Origin: Gemmatimonadota bacterium
GTDB lineage: Bacteria > Gemmatimonadota > Gemmatimonadetes > Longimicrobiales > Gaopeijiaceae
Reading direction: 5' to 3'
Length of the DNA stretch: 64,000 nucleotides
Assembly: GCA_028875075.1 (NCBI GenBank)
Contig: JAPPGF010000007.1
Span: 1-64,000, forward strand
Part shown: positions 40,963-50,943 of the stretch, in pieces
How the letters are laid out: each line of letters opens with the position of its first letter
How positions within the stretch are numbered: the first letter of the stretch is position 1
Translations under genes and position numbers: made by a program
The notes under the pieces: model-generated
What the model was told of the DNA's origin: nothing
What the model saw: the letters and a program-made list of their open reading frames with translations, nothing else
Database searches by the model: none

Positions 40963-41706
40963 TCACCGATAGTCGGGGTTCACAAAGTCGAACCTGCACC
41001 CGGCGTCCCACTTCGATCGCTGGTTCCCGTGGGCTGGAACGCCTCCGCCCTCGTGGAGCATGCGCGCAAGGTGCAGCAGGTTCCAGGTCATGAACGTCGT
41101 GTTCCGGTTCGTGAAGTCGTTCTCGGGTCCTCCGGAGCCCTCGTCCAAGTAGGAAGGCCCTGGTCCGGCCTCGCCAACCCAGGCCGCGTCCGCCTGTGGA
41201 GGAATCACGTAACCCAGATGTTGCAAGGAATAGAGGATATTCATGGCACAGTGCTTCGCACCGTCCTCATTCCCGGTGATGAGGCAACCTCCGACCTTCC
41301 CGTAGTAGGCGTACTGTCCATGCTCATTGAGCTCGGACGAGTTCGCATAGAGTCGCTCAACGACCTGAGTGCAGACAGAGGACTTCTCGCCCAACCAAAC
41401 GGGCGAGCCGAGCACGAGGATGTTCGCCTCCCGAACCCTTCCGTAGATGGCCGGCCAGTCATCCGCCTCCCAGCCGTGCCCGGTCATGTCACCCCAGACG
41501 CCGAAGGCGATACGGTGGTCCACCGGTCGTAGGACGTCGACATGAACGTGGTTGGCTTCCATGATCGTCTTCGAAATGTCTATCAGGCCCTCCGTATGCG
41601 AGAGCTCGGGCGAGCGCTTCAGGGTGCAGTTGAGAAAGACGGCCCTCAGACCCGAAAAATCCCAGCGACTCTCGTCACAGAACTCCATCTGTCTCTCGCT
41701 CAGCAT
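40963..41706 (-). CDS. Flavodoxin-fold NAD(P)H-dependent oxidoreductase-like protein
   Basis: 247 residues. FLNCTLKRSPELSHTEGLI is the FMN phosphate-binding start of the flavodoxin/FMN-reductase fold; ANILVLGSPVWLGEKSSVC forms the second FMN loop and CLITGNEDGAKHCAMNILY the third. NAD(P)H:quinone or nitro-reductase activity is plausible but not provable. It diverges from the DUF5916 gene, with about 220 bp between their starts. Confidence 0.75.
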   Translation of the reverse strand: MLSERQMEFCDESRWDFSGLRAVFLNCTLKRSPELSHTEGLIDISKTIMEANHVHVDVLRPVDHRIAFGVWGDMTGHGWEADDWPAIYGRVREANILVLGSPVWLGEKSSVCTQVVERLYANSSELNEHGQYAYYGKVGGCLITGNEDGAKHCAMNILYSLQHLGYVIPPQADAAWVGEAGPGPSYLDEGSGGPENDFTNRNTTFMTWNLLHLARMLHEGGGVPAHGNQRSKWDAGCRFDFVNPDYR

Positions 41707-41924
41707 TGAGTGGCTCTCCGGTGTCGCACACTAGCGGCGTGATCGTCACAAGTCGAAGCGGCCAACCTGATCAAGAGGAGGCCGGAACCCGCCGTGGGCA
41801 AGGCTCACCTAGGCCCTCCCGCAGGAGCCGCCCCAACGCAGGGCGCTCCTCAAGGGTACTCCATAGAAGCATCCGCTGGCCGGCGCCGGCCAGCGGCTCA
41901 CGCTTTCCCCTAATCGTCAAGCCC

Positions 41925-44345
41925 ATGGCAGCCAGCGCGCCAACCTCCACCACCGGGCCCCGGACCCGTTACTTCGTGCAGTTGGTCGTTCTTCTTGTGC
42001 TGCTGGCCCCGGCAGCCCGACCGTCTCTGGCCCAGGTGCAGGAGGAGGGATTTCCCCAAGCCACGCCGGATACCGTCGCCGCGATACGGCTGGAGGTACC
42101 CTCTCCGAACACCCGGCGCAACGCGGACGGCGTCATCGACATGAGCACGCTCGATCCGCACGATTTTCGCGCTCTGGCGGTCCGCCTTCCCGAGGGCATG
42201 GAGCCCCGGATCGACGGCTTGATGGACGACGAGGCTTGGCGACAGGCGCCCGCGTTCGGCGGCTTCACTCAGCGCGATCCCGACGTGGGCGCTCCCGCTA
42301 CTCACGCAACCGAGTTCCGTATCGTCTACGACGACGCCCGGATCTACGTGGGCATATGGGCGTTCGAGCCTCACGAAGACGCAATCATCGCAAGCGAGCT
42401 GGAGCGCGATTCCTTTCTTAGAAAGGGAGATCAGATCCGAATCACATTCGACACCTTCCACGACCATCGCAATCTCTTCTATTTCAGCACGAATCCGCTC
42501 TCGGCGATGAAGGACGGCTACTCCACCGACAACGGGAACATGAACTGGGACTGGAACGGAGTCTGGGAGGTCAGGAGCTCGGCGGACGACCGGGGCTGGT
42601 ACTCAGAATTCGCGATTCCGCTGAGCCAGCTTCGATTCCGCGACGGACCTGGCCAGCAGGTGTGGGGGTTCAACGTCACTCGTATCGTCATGCATATCCG
42701 CGAGGAATCCTCCTTCACTCCGCTTCCCCGTGAATGGGGACCGCCCGCGAACGGTCGGGCCGCCGGCAGCGGGCTGCTTCTGGGGTTGGACGAGCTCCGG
42801 CCGCGCCGCCGCTTCGAGGTGATCCCGTTCGTCGCGCCCGGAGTAGCGCGCAACCTACAGGCGGGCACACCGACGGACTGGAGCGCCGAGGTGGGCGGCG
42901 ATCTGCGCGTCGGTCTCAGCCAGACGATGAACGCCGACGTGACATTGAATACGGACTTCGCGCAGGTCGAAGCCGATCAAGAGATCGTAAACCTCACCCG
43001 CTTCAGCCTCCGCTTCCCCGAGAAGCGCCAGTTCTTCACCGAAGGCGCGGGCACATTCGCTTACGGTGCTGCAGCCGGCGGGACTGGAGGAGGAAGAAGA
43101 AGAGGAGGAGCGGGGGGAGGAGCGGGAGGAATTGCCGGTGGTGGTGGCGGTCTCTTGTCCCTTTTCTACAGCCGTCGCATCGGCCTGAGCGACGACGGCC
43201 AAGCGGTACCCATCCTCGCGGGCGGCAGGGTAACCGGGAACCCCGGCGCGTACACGGTGGGTCTGCTCAACGTACTGACCGATGAGACGAGCTACGCCGA
43301 CGGCGATGAGACGGTTCGGATTCCCCGGGCCAATTACACCGTCGCCCGGGTGAAGCGCAATGTGCTGAACTCCTCGAGCGTGGGTCTGATCGCCCTGAAC
43401 CGACAGGGTGCCGTGGGTGGACTCGACTACAACCGGAGCCTCGGGATCGACGGCGTGTTCACGCTCCCCAACAACGTGAACGTGACCTCCTTGCTGGCGA
43501 AGTCCTTCTCTCCCGGAATCGAAGGCCGCGACGTGGCCGGGGCGCTCAGCATCGACTGGACGGCCGATCTGTTCAGCCTTCGGGGTAGCCATCTCGATAT
43601 CCAGGAGGATTTCAACGCCGAGATGGGCTTTATCCCTCGCGTCGGCATACGGCAAACGCGCCTCGGCGCCAGCTGGACCCCCCGTCCGAGCTGGCCGGGC
43701 GTGCGCCGGCTCTCCTTCGCGGCCGACATGGACTACCTCGAAGACCACCAAGGCAGGCTCCGCACCCGCACGCGCGAGCTGAACTTCACCCTTCAGAGGG
43801 ACGACAACTCGAGCCTCAACGTGAGCATGTCGAACGAGTTCGACCTGCTGGATCGACCATTCAATCTGGGATCGGCTGGCATCACACCCGGCGGCTATTC
43901 CTTCACCACGTATGCGACGGGGATCAGCACCGACAACAGCCGGCGGGTCTACGGGGGCGGTCGAGCTGAGTTTGGTAGCTACTACGGAGGGAGACGGCTG
44001 ACCTTGGGCGCGGACCTCGCGGTCCTCGCCCGGGAAACGCTCCTGATCGAGAACAACTTTACGCGAAACCGGATCACGTTCCCAGACAACCCGACCTACA
44101 TAACCAACACACTGAACACACGCGTCACCTACGCGGTTTCGCCGACCCTCTTCTTGAAAGCCTTCGTGCAGTACAACGACGACCGTAATCTGACTAATCT
44201 GAACCTGCTGCTGTGGTCAATCTATCGACCCGGCAGCGATCTGTATGTTGTCTACAATCAGGCGTGGCAGACCGGGCTGCCCGGAGGACCGAGTGCCTCA
44301 AGCCGATCGCTAGCGATCAAGTTCACGTACTGGCTGTCCCGGTAG
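41925..44345 (+). CDS. DUF5916-type outer-membrane protein with CBM9-like N-domain
   Basis: About 806 residues. Signal peptide (YFVQLVVLLVLLAPAARPSLAQ), then a carbohydrate-binding family 9-like domain (PRIDGLMDDEAWRQAP, IVYDDARIYVGIWAFEPH, WYSEFAIPLSQLRF). The rest is a large beta-barrel-like region: VTLNTDFAQVEADQEIVNLTRFSLRFPEKRQFF in pieces, ending LFLKAFVQYNDDRNL and AIKFTYWLSR. A Gly/Arg tract interrupts it at 43078-43150. These proteins are common in Gemmatimonadota and Bacteroidota; the ligand is unknown. The start at 41925 is chosen because it begins the signal peptide. Confidence 0.85.
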   Translation: MAASAPTSTTGPRTRYFVQLVVLLVLLAPAARPSLAQVQEEGFPQATPDTVAAIRLEVPSPNTRRNADGVIDMSTLDPHDFRALAVRLPEGMEPRIDGLMDDEAWRQAPAFGGFTQRDPDVGAPATHATEFRIVYDDARIYVGIWAFEPHEDAIIASELERDSFLRKGDQIRITFDTFHDHRNLFYFSTNPLSAMKDGYSTDNGNMNWDWNGVWEVRSSADDRGWYSEFAIPLSQLRFRDGPGQQVWGFNVTRIVMHIREESSFTPLPREWGPPANGRAAGSGLLLGLDELRPRRRFEVIPFVAPGVARNLQAGTPTDWSAEVGGDLRVGLSQTMNADVTLNTDFAQVEADQEIVNLTRFSLRFPEKRQFFTEGAGTFAYGAAAGGTGGGRRRGGAGGGAGGIAGGGGGLLSLFYSRRIGLSDDGQAVPILAGGRVTGNPGAYTVGLLNVLTDETSYADGDETVRIPRANYTVARVKRNVLNSSSVGLIALNRQGAVGGLDYNRSLGIDGVFTLPNNVNVTSLLAKSFSPGIEGRDVAGALSIDWTADLFSLRGSHLDIQEDFNAEMGFIPRVGIRQTRLGASWTPRPSWPGVRRLSFAADMDYLEDHQGRLRTRTRELNFTLQRDDNSSLNVSMSNEFDLLDRPFNLGSAGITPGGYSFTTYATGISTDNSRRVYGGGRAEFGSYYGGRRLTLGADLAVLARETLLIENNFTRNRITFPDNPTYITNTLNTRVTYAVSPTLFLKAFVQYNDDRNLTNLNLLLWSIYRPGSDLYVVYNQAWQTGLPGGPSASSRSLAIKFTYWLSR

Positions 44346-44662
44346 GCAACGAGCCGCCACGACTCGGCGGGCTTACTGGCGGGCTGGGCACCAGAGCCGT
44401 CGATCCAGATCAACCAATCCCTGCCGCCAGCCAGCGCGAACTACGTGGCAGTGCCACTCACGGCCACATGCGTCACCCGGCGAGCCCAACCCATGCGTTC
44501 GATTCCTCGTCGGCGATGCTGCACCCACGGCTCGATGAATTCGAGTTCCAGCGGTAGTGGGAACATCTTGTTGCTGTGCCGCGGAAGCGTTCGATAAGAT
44601 TCGGTATCCCCCACACTAGTAGCGCTGTCCCCTCCGGCCTTCGGAACCCAGGAGCCCCCAAC
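44346..44662 (+). other. Intergenic region, no gene seen
   Basis: 317 bp between the DUF5916 gene and the penicillin-acylase gene. I see no terminator with a T-run and no clear promoter. The nearest open frames are short and unrelated to known proteins. Confidence 0.4.
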
Positions 44663-47122
44663 ATGACCCCCAAAGCGAACTGTCCCGCGAGCCCCTTGAC
44701 GCTGCTAGCAACGCTCGCCGTCCTGGCCGTGGTGGCGGGTCCCTTCGGTGCCCTTCGTGCCCAAGACACCGAGATGCTGACGGTTCAGGGCCTTGAGGAA
44801 CCAGTGGAGATCCTCAAGGACCGTTGGGGCATTTCGCACATCTACGCCCGCACCGAGCACGACCTCTTTTTCGCCCAGGGCTACAATGCAGCGCGGGACC
44901 GTCTGTTCCAGTTCGAAGTCTGGCGGGCCCAAGCAACCGGGACGACCGCCGAGATCCTTGGATCACGCGCCATCGAGCGTGACCTCGGAACACGCCTGTT
45001 CAAGTTCCGGGGCGACATGACCCAAGAGATGCGGCACTATCACCCGCGTGGAGACGAGATCATTCCCGCTTACGTCGATGGCGTCAACGCCTACATCGCG
45101 GAAGCGCTCGAGAATCCGGACGGTCTACCCCTTCCGTTCCATCTTCTCGGCATTCGCCCCAAGCCGTGGACGCCGGAGGTCGTGATTTCCCGACACCAGG
45201 GGCTGCTGGGCAACATCGGCGAGGAGCTGCGAACAGGGCGGGCGGTGTGCGAGATCGGTGGCGCGGCACTCAAGGAACTGGTCTACTACCACCCCCACGA
45301 GCCCGATCTCGAGCTGGATGACGCCATCGACTGCGAGTCGCTGATCGAGAACGACATTCTCGGCGTCTACAACGCTTTCCGCAGGAGGATCGATTTTCGA
45401 CCCCTCGACATAGTGGCATCGGAGTCGCGAAACGACGAAGACAGCTATAGCCGCTTGGCCGCAGTCCTTGACGCCGAGGAACAGGAGCGGCGACGTAACA
45501 ACCGAGACAACATCGGGAGCAACAACTGGGTTGTGAGCGGCGAGCTGACCCAGGATGGATATCCGTTTATGGTCAACGATCCCCACCGGGCCCAGGGCGT
45601 CCCGTCACTCCGTTACTGGGTACACCTGGTCGGTCCTGGCTGGAACGTCATCGGTGCCGGGGAACCCGAGATTCCCGGCGTCTCCATAGGCCACAACGGT
45701 TACGGGGCCTGGGGTCTCACTGTGTTCCGCACGGACGGCGAGGATCTCTACGTCTACCGCACCAACCCCAGCGCCCCGAACCAGTACTGGTACAAGGGGC
45801 GCTGGGAGGACATGGAGGTCATCCAGGAGACGATGGACGTCAAGGACTCAAGTCCCGTAGCGGTGGAGCTCAAGTATACTCGGCACGGCCCGGTAGTATT
45901 CGAGGACATTGATAAGGGTCTGGCCTACGCGGTGCGCGCCGCCTGGATGGAAGTCGGCGGTGCGCCTTACTTGGCTTCGCTTCGAATGGATCAAGCCCAT
46001 AGCTGGGAGGAATTCCGCGAAGCGTGCGCGTACAGCAACATACCGGGCGAGAACATGGTATGGGCTGACCGGGACGGGAATATCGGTTGGCAGGCCGTGG
46101 GAATCGCGCCCATCCGCAGAAACTTCAGCGGCATGGTACCGGTGGCGGGAGACGGTCGCTACGAGTGGGACGGCTACTTGCCCATCAAGGCCAAGCCCCA
46201 TGAATTCAACCCCCGCCGAGGTTTCATCGAAACCTCGAACAGCAACTACACGGCTCCGGACTTCCCATACTTGGAAGCCATCTCCTACACCTGGTCGGAT
46301 CCGTACCGGTGGGCCCGGGCAAGCGAGGTCCTAAGCTCGGGCCGGAGATTCAACCTCATGGACATGGTCCGCCTACAGCACGACTATCTTTCGATTCCGG
46401 CCCGAACCATCGTACCCCTCTTGGCCGGCTTCAGCGCGGATGACCCTGAGGTTGAAGAAGCACGCCGCCGGTTGCTCGCGTGGGATCACGTCCTGGACAA
46501 GAATTCGGTGGAAGCAGGGATCTATGTCGCTTTCGAGCGCCGACTTCTCGACAACATGCAGGCCGTCAAGGTGCCGAACGCGGTGCAGGACTATGTCTCG
46601 GTCAGCATGAAGACCACGATCGACTTCCTTCTGTCCCCAGACGGGGACTTTGGAGACGACCCAATCCAGGCACGGGATATGCTTCTCGTCCGCACGCTGG
46701 AGCAGGCCGTGGACGACCTTCGGAGCAAGCTGGGTCGGGACATGGACAGCTGGGTGTACGGGCAGCCGAACTACAAGCACGCCACCATTCGCCATCCCCT
46801 CTCGCCTGCGTTGGACAGCGAGACCCGGGCACGGCTTGACGTCGGGCCCGTACCGAGAGGCGGACACGGTTTTACGGTGGGCAACACTGGGAATGGGGAC
46901 AACCAGACAGGGGGCGCCTCCTTCCGGATCTTTGTGGACACGAGAGATTGGGACCAAACGCTGGGTATGAACACACCAGGGCAGGTAGGCGATCCCGAGA
47001 GCCCGTTCTACGACAACCTCTTTGACCTCTGGGCCAACGACAAGGTATTCCCGGCCTTCTATTCACGTGAGAAGATCGAGAGCGTTACGGCCCAACGCCT
47101 GGAGCTCATGCCGGAGGACTGA
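44663..47122 (+). CDS. Penicillin acylase family amidohydrolase
   Basis: About 819 residues, exported (signal LTLLATLAVLAVVAGPFGALRAQ). Ntn-hydrolase layout: alpha-chain start VEILKDRWGISHIYA, FFAQGYNAARDRLFQFE; then the spacer and the autocleavage site NIGSNNWVVSGELT, where Ser becomes the N-terminal nucleophile of the beta chain. VNDPHRAQGVPSLRYWVHL, then PGEN and the late GGHGFTVGNTGNGDNQTGGASFR follow the family. Substrates may be N-acyl amino acids, acyl-homoserine lactones or antibiotics. GGAG precedes the ATG. Confidence 0.92.
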   Translation: MTPKANCPASPLTLLATLAVLAVVAGPFGALRAQDTEMLTVQGLEEPVEILKDRWGISHIYARTEHDLFFAQGYNAARDRLFQFEVWRAQATGTTAEILGSRAIERDLGTRLFKFRGDMTQEMRHYHPRGDEIIPAYVDGVNAYIAEALENPDGLPLPFHLLGIRPKPWTPEVVISRHQGLLGNIGEELRTGRAVCEIGGAALKELVYYHPHEPDLELDDAIDCESLIENDILGVYNAFRRRIDFRPLDIVASESRNDEDSYSRLAAVLDAEEQERRRNNRDNIGSNNWVVSGELTQDGYPFMVNDPHRAQGVPSLRYWVHLVGPGWNVIGAGEPEIPGVSIGHNGYGAWGLTVFRTDGEDLYVYRTNPSAPNQYWYKGRWEDMEVIQETMDVKDSSPVAVELKYTRHGPVVFEDIDKGLAYAVRAAWMEVGGAPYLASLRMDQAHSWEEFREACAYSNIPGENMVWADRDGNIGWQAVGIAPIRRNFSGMVPVAGDGRYEWDGYLPIKAKPHEFNPRRGFIETSNSNYTAPDFPYLEAISYTWSDPYRWARASEVLSSGRRFNLMDMVRLQHDYLSIPARTIVPLLAGFSADDPEVEEARRRLLAWDHVLDKNSVEAGIYVAFERRLLDNMQAVKVPNAVQDYVSVSMKTTIDFLLSPDGDFGDDPIQARDMLLVRTLEQAVDDLRSKLGRDMDSWVYGQPNYKHATIRHPLSPALDSETRARLDVGPVPRGGHGFTVGNTGNGDNQTGGASFRIFVDTRDWDQTLGMNTPGQVGDPESPFYDNLFDLWANDKVFPAFYSREKIESVTAQRLELMPED

Positions 47123-47435
47123 TCGTTGCAACGGGCGCCGTTTGGGCAGCAACGGCGTTCGGTCACAACCCTCGCTGTACGAAAGCCAGAACGCGACGGC
47201 CTCGCCGATGGTCCCCGGCGTGCAACCCCCTCACCGCCCGCGGATGACCGCGCAGGTCAAGCGTTGTCGGGGAGTGCCTGCGAGAATGGCCTCGGGCCGG
47301 CCAGTCGCACGTTGACGCATCCGCGCGAACTCGGCGAGGCGGCTGAGACCGAGCGGCCCAACCCCCGTTTGACACGAGCGCCGGCCACGAACAGGAGTGA
47401 TCGCAGCGCTGACTGCTCAGGCGTCTGCTGACGGC
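47123..47435. other. Intergenic region with a possible terminator hairpin
   Basis: 313 bp between convergent genes. CGCCGTT and AACGGCG form a 7-bp hairpin about 20 bp after the acylase stop, without a T-run. No gene is recognisable. Confidence 0.4.
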
Positions 47436-47666
47436 TTACTGCCCTAGGGGTGGCAGTTTCACGGCTTCGACCATGGAATCGAATCCGATCCGTTTGTGAC
47501 TGCCGTCACAGAACGGTTTGTTCTCGGAATGCCCACAGCGACAGAGACTGATCGTAGTTCGCCCGGACAAGTCGAATCCCTGACCACTACCGTCTCGGAC
47601 TACGAAGTCGCCGCTCACTCGAAGCGGACCGTTCACCCTCACGGTGATATCGGTTTCTCGAGCCAC
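47436..47666 (-). CDS. CDGSH iron-sulfur domain protein
   Basis: 76 residues. CRCGHSENKPFCDGSH is the three-Cys, one-His [2Fe-2S] ligand motif of the CDGSH family, preceded by a beta-rich N-terminal half (ITVRVNGPLRVSGDFVVRD). A GTG start has AGGAGG 5 nt upstream. Role unknown; electron transfer or iron-sulfur trafficking are the usual suggestions. Confidence 0.9.
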   Translation of the reverse strand: MARETDITVRVNGPLRVSGDFVVRDGSGQGFDLSGRTTISLCRCGHSENKPFCDGSHKRIGFDSMVEAVKLPPLGQ

Positions 47667-47869
47667 TAGTTCCTCCTCTCCAGGTCCTTCATTGGTTACA
47701 CATTGAAGGGATGGTTGCGAGCTATACTCTTACGCTGGACGATTCCCCCAGACAGCGATCGAGAAACCGCTGGCCGGAGAGGGATCACTAGTCGCCCTCC
47801 CGGCGAGAATCTCTTGCAAGCATCGCCCGGCGGTCCGGTGGCGGCAACCCCCGCTCTTAACTCCTCTTC

Positions 47870-49490
47870 TGGCAGATCCCCTGGGAGAGCGAACCAAACG
47901 GTCGTGCCGGTTCCCAGCTCGCTCTCCGCACCAACGGTCCCCCCATGGCCTGGATTAGATGCCGCACGATGGCGAGGCCCAGGCCTGTCCCACCTTCCGA
48001 ACGTGCCCGTGACGTGTCGGCGCGGTAGAAGCGCTCGAAAATGCGGGGTCAGGCGCGCGACGAGATACCCGCCCCTGTATCCGTAACCTCCACGCGCACG
48101 TCACCGGCACTCAGCCCTATGCGAATGGTAATGGTTCCGCCCTGCCCGGTGTAGCGCAGTGCGTTCTCGATCAGGTTGCGGAACACTTGTCGAAGGCCTG
48201 CCGGTCCGCCCGTACCCGGCCGGACCCTCACGCACGAACCGAACTCCCGCGTTATCCGCCCGCGTCCTGAAGTCGCTCCAGCTCTCCACCGCCACGTCCT
48301 GCACCACGACCTGCTCGCGCCGCGACGACGACGTGCCCAACTCCAGACGCGAAAGGTCGAGCAGATCCTCCACCATCTTCTGGAGCCTCAGCGTGTTGTT
48401 GCGGATCGACGTCAGAGAATCACGCCGGAGTGTATCGGGTGGGTCGTCGTCGAGCAGGGTCTCCGCGAACCCGTGGATCGTCGTCAGCGGCGGCTTGAGT
48501 TCGTGCGACGCGTTGGCCACGAAGTCGCGCCGCACCTGCTCGACACGACGCATTTCCGTCACGTCCAAGAAGGTCAGCACCGACCGTCCTTGATCGAGCA
48601 GTTGTGCCGACATGATCAGGTGACGTTCCCCGATCGTGACCTCGCGCGCACGGAACGGACTGACGACCGACTCCTGAAGTACGTCGCGTAACTCGGGGTG
48701 GCGCACAAGGGTGTCCACCGGGGCGAACCATGGTTCCGGCAACGCCCGTGCCGCGCGGTTGGTGCGCAGGATGCACGCATCCTCCGTCAGGGCCACCACC
48801 CCCTCTGCCATGGCATCGATCAGCGCCTGCATCTCGTCACGTTCGCGATCCAGCTCGGAGAAACACATCCTGAGTTCCTCGGCCAGCCGACGGAACGCGG
48901 CCCCCAGTTCGGCCAGCTCGCCCACGCACATGTTCCGCGGCGCACTGCGGCTGAACTCACCGGAAGCGAGCCCGCGTGCGCGGTCCGAGAGAACCCCCAG
49001 CGACTGCTAAAGCGCGAGGGATGGGCCATAGGCGACGGCCAATGCCATCAACCGGCCACCTATTCCAGCCACGACGACCATGCGACGCGTGCGAGATACG
49101 CGTCTTCCTGCGCGAGCGCTGCGGCCACCTCCGCACGTCCGGCCTGGCTCGAAAGATCCGAGAGTCGATCGTCGCTGACGTCAGAATCGCCCATTACCGG
49201 ACCGTCGGCGGCAATTTGCGAGACCCGGTGACCGAGCCGTTGAGCGCGCGCGCGCAAGCTGCCCGGGGGGTCGTGTCAGCCGGGGCAGCTTCCGCCAGCG
49301 CCGTAGCCAGAACAAGCTCGCGAGCGAGCGCGTCCGCCGTGGTGCGTGTTAGCTTGCGGCGGATCCCCCTTCCCGCCAGGACGACCACGAGCAGCACCAG
49401 CAGTACTACGACGCCTACGAAGCCAGCGAAAAGGGGGTGGCGGATCCTCAGGCGCAGGGTCGGATCAGGGTGCAAGGCGCACTCGGGCTG
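47870..49490 (-). pseudogene. Decayed PhoR-like sensor histidine kinase
   Basis: Recognisable pieces occur in order but in different frames. They are a transmembrane segment (FAGFVGVVVLLVLLVVVLAG, about 49350-49440), a periplasmic-sensor part (HRVSQIAADGPVMGDSD), a PAS region (MQALIDAMAEGVVALTEDA), the H-box (FVANASHELKPPLTTIHGFAE), the N-box in a second frame (FRNLIENALRYT) and the G-boxes in a third ([13 protein letters not shown]). At least four frame breaks and the missing second transmembrane helix show loss of function. The kinase domain was typical of PhoR. Confidence 0.85.
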
Positions 49491-49506
49491 CGCCTGCAGA
49501 GGTTGT

Positions 49507-49768
49507 TCAGGTGCCGGCTCGCGGACTACGAAAACGATAGCCGAAGCCACGAACCGTCTCCACCCGATCTCCGATCGGACACAGCTTGGACCGCAGCCTC
49601 CGCACGTGCATGTCGACCGTGCGCATGTGCAGCCGTTGCGAGATCTCCGCGTCTACGTCCTAGGTCCGTTCGAGCAGCTGACGCCGGCTCTGCGTCCTTC
49701 CCTTGCGTTCGACGAGGGCCTGGAGATGACGGAATTCAGTGGGGGTTGACACGACCTCTTCGCCGTCG
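49507..49768 (-). pseudogene. Remnant of a PhoB/OmpR-type response regulator
   Basis: Only the C-terminal winged-helix output domain remains: STPTEFRHLQALVERKGRTQ, RRQLLERT, a TAG stop, then DVDAEI, TVDMHVRRLRSKL and VETVRGFGYRFRSP. The TAG stands where the family has Trp (TGG to TAG). The receiver domain is absent; an arsenate-reductase-like gene begins about 200 bp away on the opposite strand. With the adjacent kinase this was a PhoBR operon. Confidence 0.82.
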
Positions 49769-49966
49769 AGAATGGCCTGGTGCTAGGGCGAGCGGCCAGC
49801 GGCCGCGCAAGTGATGCCACTGACAAGGGTCACGGTTCGACGACCACCGAACGATGGGTCGGCTACGTGACGACGCGCGGAAACATGAATGACGAGCCGG
49901 TCAAGACTGCTAGCGACCGCTACCGCGGGGCTGGCGTGCGCGGTGCCGGTCCACAGAGATTCAAGA

Positions 49967-50377
49967 ATGGTGGCCATCCTGTATATTTGCCTTGAGAATT
50001 CTAATCGGAGCCAGATAGCCGAGGCATTCACGCGAATGCACGGCGCAGGCCGCGCAGAAGCGTACAGCGCGGGCTCCGCACCCAGCAGCCGAGTGGGTCC
50101 TCGGGCTGTGGCCGCGATGCGCGAGCGAGGCTACGACCTGACAACTCACAGGCCCAAGTCGCTGGAAGAGGTCCCGGGCGGGCCATGGGCCTGGGTCGTG
50201 ACCATGGGTTGCGGGGACGTCTGCCCTGATGCGCGCGCGAGCCACCGCGAGGACTGGGACCTCCCGGATCCGCGGGACATGGCCGCCCCGGAGTTTGCCG
50301 CCGTGCGCGATGAGATCGAGCGACGGGTGCTCGACTTGTTGGCGCGTATTGATGCAACTACCTCGAACATCGTGTAG
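49967..50377 (+). CDS. Low-molecular-weight phosphatase/arsenate reductase-like protein
   Basis: 136 residues. The catalytic P-loop CX5R reads ICLENSNRSQIAEAF, and the distal acid motif is TMGCGDVCPDA with EDWDLPDPRDM. This matches thioredoxin-coupled ArsC proteins (usual loop CxxNxxRS). The Cys pair for the redox relay is GCGDVC. Arsenate reduction is likely but phosphatase activity cannot be excluded. No arsR or arsB lies nearby. The ATG at 49967 gives the standard N-terminus. Confidence 0.8.
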   Translation: MVAILYICLENSNRSQIAEAFTRMHGAGRAEAYSAGSAPSSRVGPRAVAAMRERGYDLTTHRPKSLEEVPGGPWAWVVTMGCGDVCPDARASHREDWDLPDPRDMAAPEFAAVRDEIERRVLDLLARIDATTSNIV

Positions 50378-50451
50378 CTTGCCTGGTGCGCGGAACCGTG
50401 GGCACCGGACCTGCGATCCGCGGCGACGACCCCAAACGCAGCGAGGAAGCG

Positions 50452-50943
50452 ATGGACGAGTCCGTTCAACGAGCCGTCAGCAAGCAAATCGGACAAGAGT
50501 TTTTCGCGGGCTATTTCTACCTTGCGATCTCGGCGCACTTCGAGAGAGAGAGTCTCCTAGGCTTCGCACGCTGGATGCGGGCGCAGGCCCAAGAAGAATT
50601 GGCGCATGCCATGAAGCTGTTCGACTTCATGAATCACCGCGGCGCGAACCCGCAACTCAAGAGCGTGCCCGCCCCTCCCTCGGAGTTTGGACCTCCGCTA
50701 TCGCTGTTCGAGGCCGCCCTTGAGCACGAGCGCGAGGTGAGCCGTCTGATCCACGAGCTCTATGATCTGGCCGGGAACAAGCACGATCACGCCACTCAGC
50801 TTGAGCTCCAGTGGTTCATCACCGAGCAGGTAGAGGAGGAGAGCATGATCGGCGCCGTTGTGGATCAGTTGCGCATGGCCGGCGACAACAAGGCCGCGCT
50901 GTTGATGCTGAACCGCGAGATGGGCGCTCGAGATTCGGGCTAA
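50452..50943 (+). CDS. ftnA: Non-heme ferritin
   Basis: 163 residues, four-helix ferritin storing iron as a 24-mer. Ferroxidase residues are visible in QIGQEFFAGYFYLAISAHFE, RAQAQEELAHAMKLFDF and WFITEQVEEESM. The ATG at 50452 has GAGGAAG upstream and removes a non-ferritin extension. It lies 74 bp after the arsC-like gene. Confidence 0.92.
   Translation: MDESVQRAVSKQIGQEFFAGYFYLAISAHFERESLLGFARWMRAQAQEELAHAMKLFDFMNHRGANPQLKSVPAPPSEFGPPLSLFEAALEHEREVSRLIHELYDLAGNKHDHATQLELQWFITEQVEEESMIGAVVDQLRMAGDNKAALLMLNREMGARDSG

Noticed and set aside
43078-43150. The purine-rich tract as a CRISPR or tandem-repeat locus.
   Set aside because: It is in frame with the surrounding barrel gene and encodes a Gly/Arg loop.
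47703-48086. A 127-codon plus-strand frame near the CDGSH gene.
   Set aside because: It lies antisense to the histidine-kinase remnant, whose G-box residues are recognisable on the other strand.
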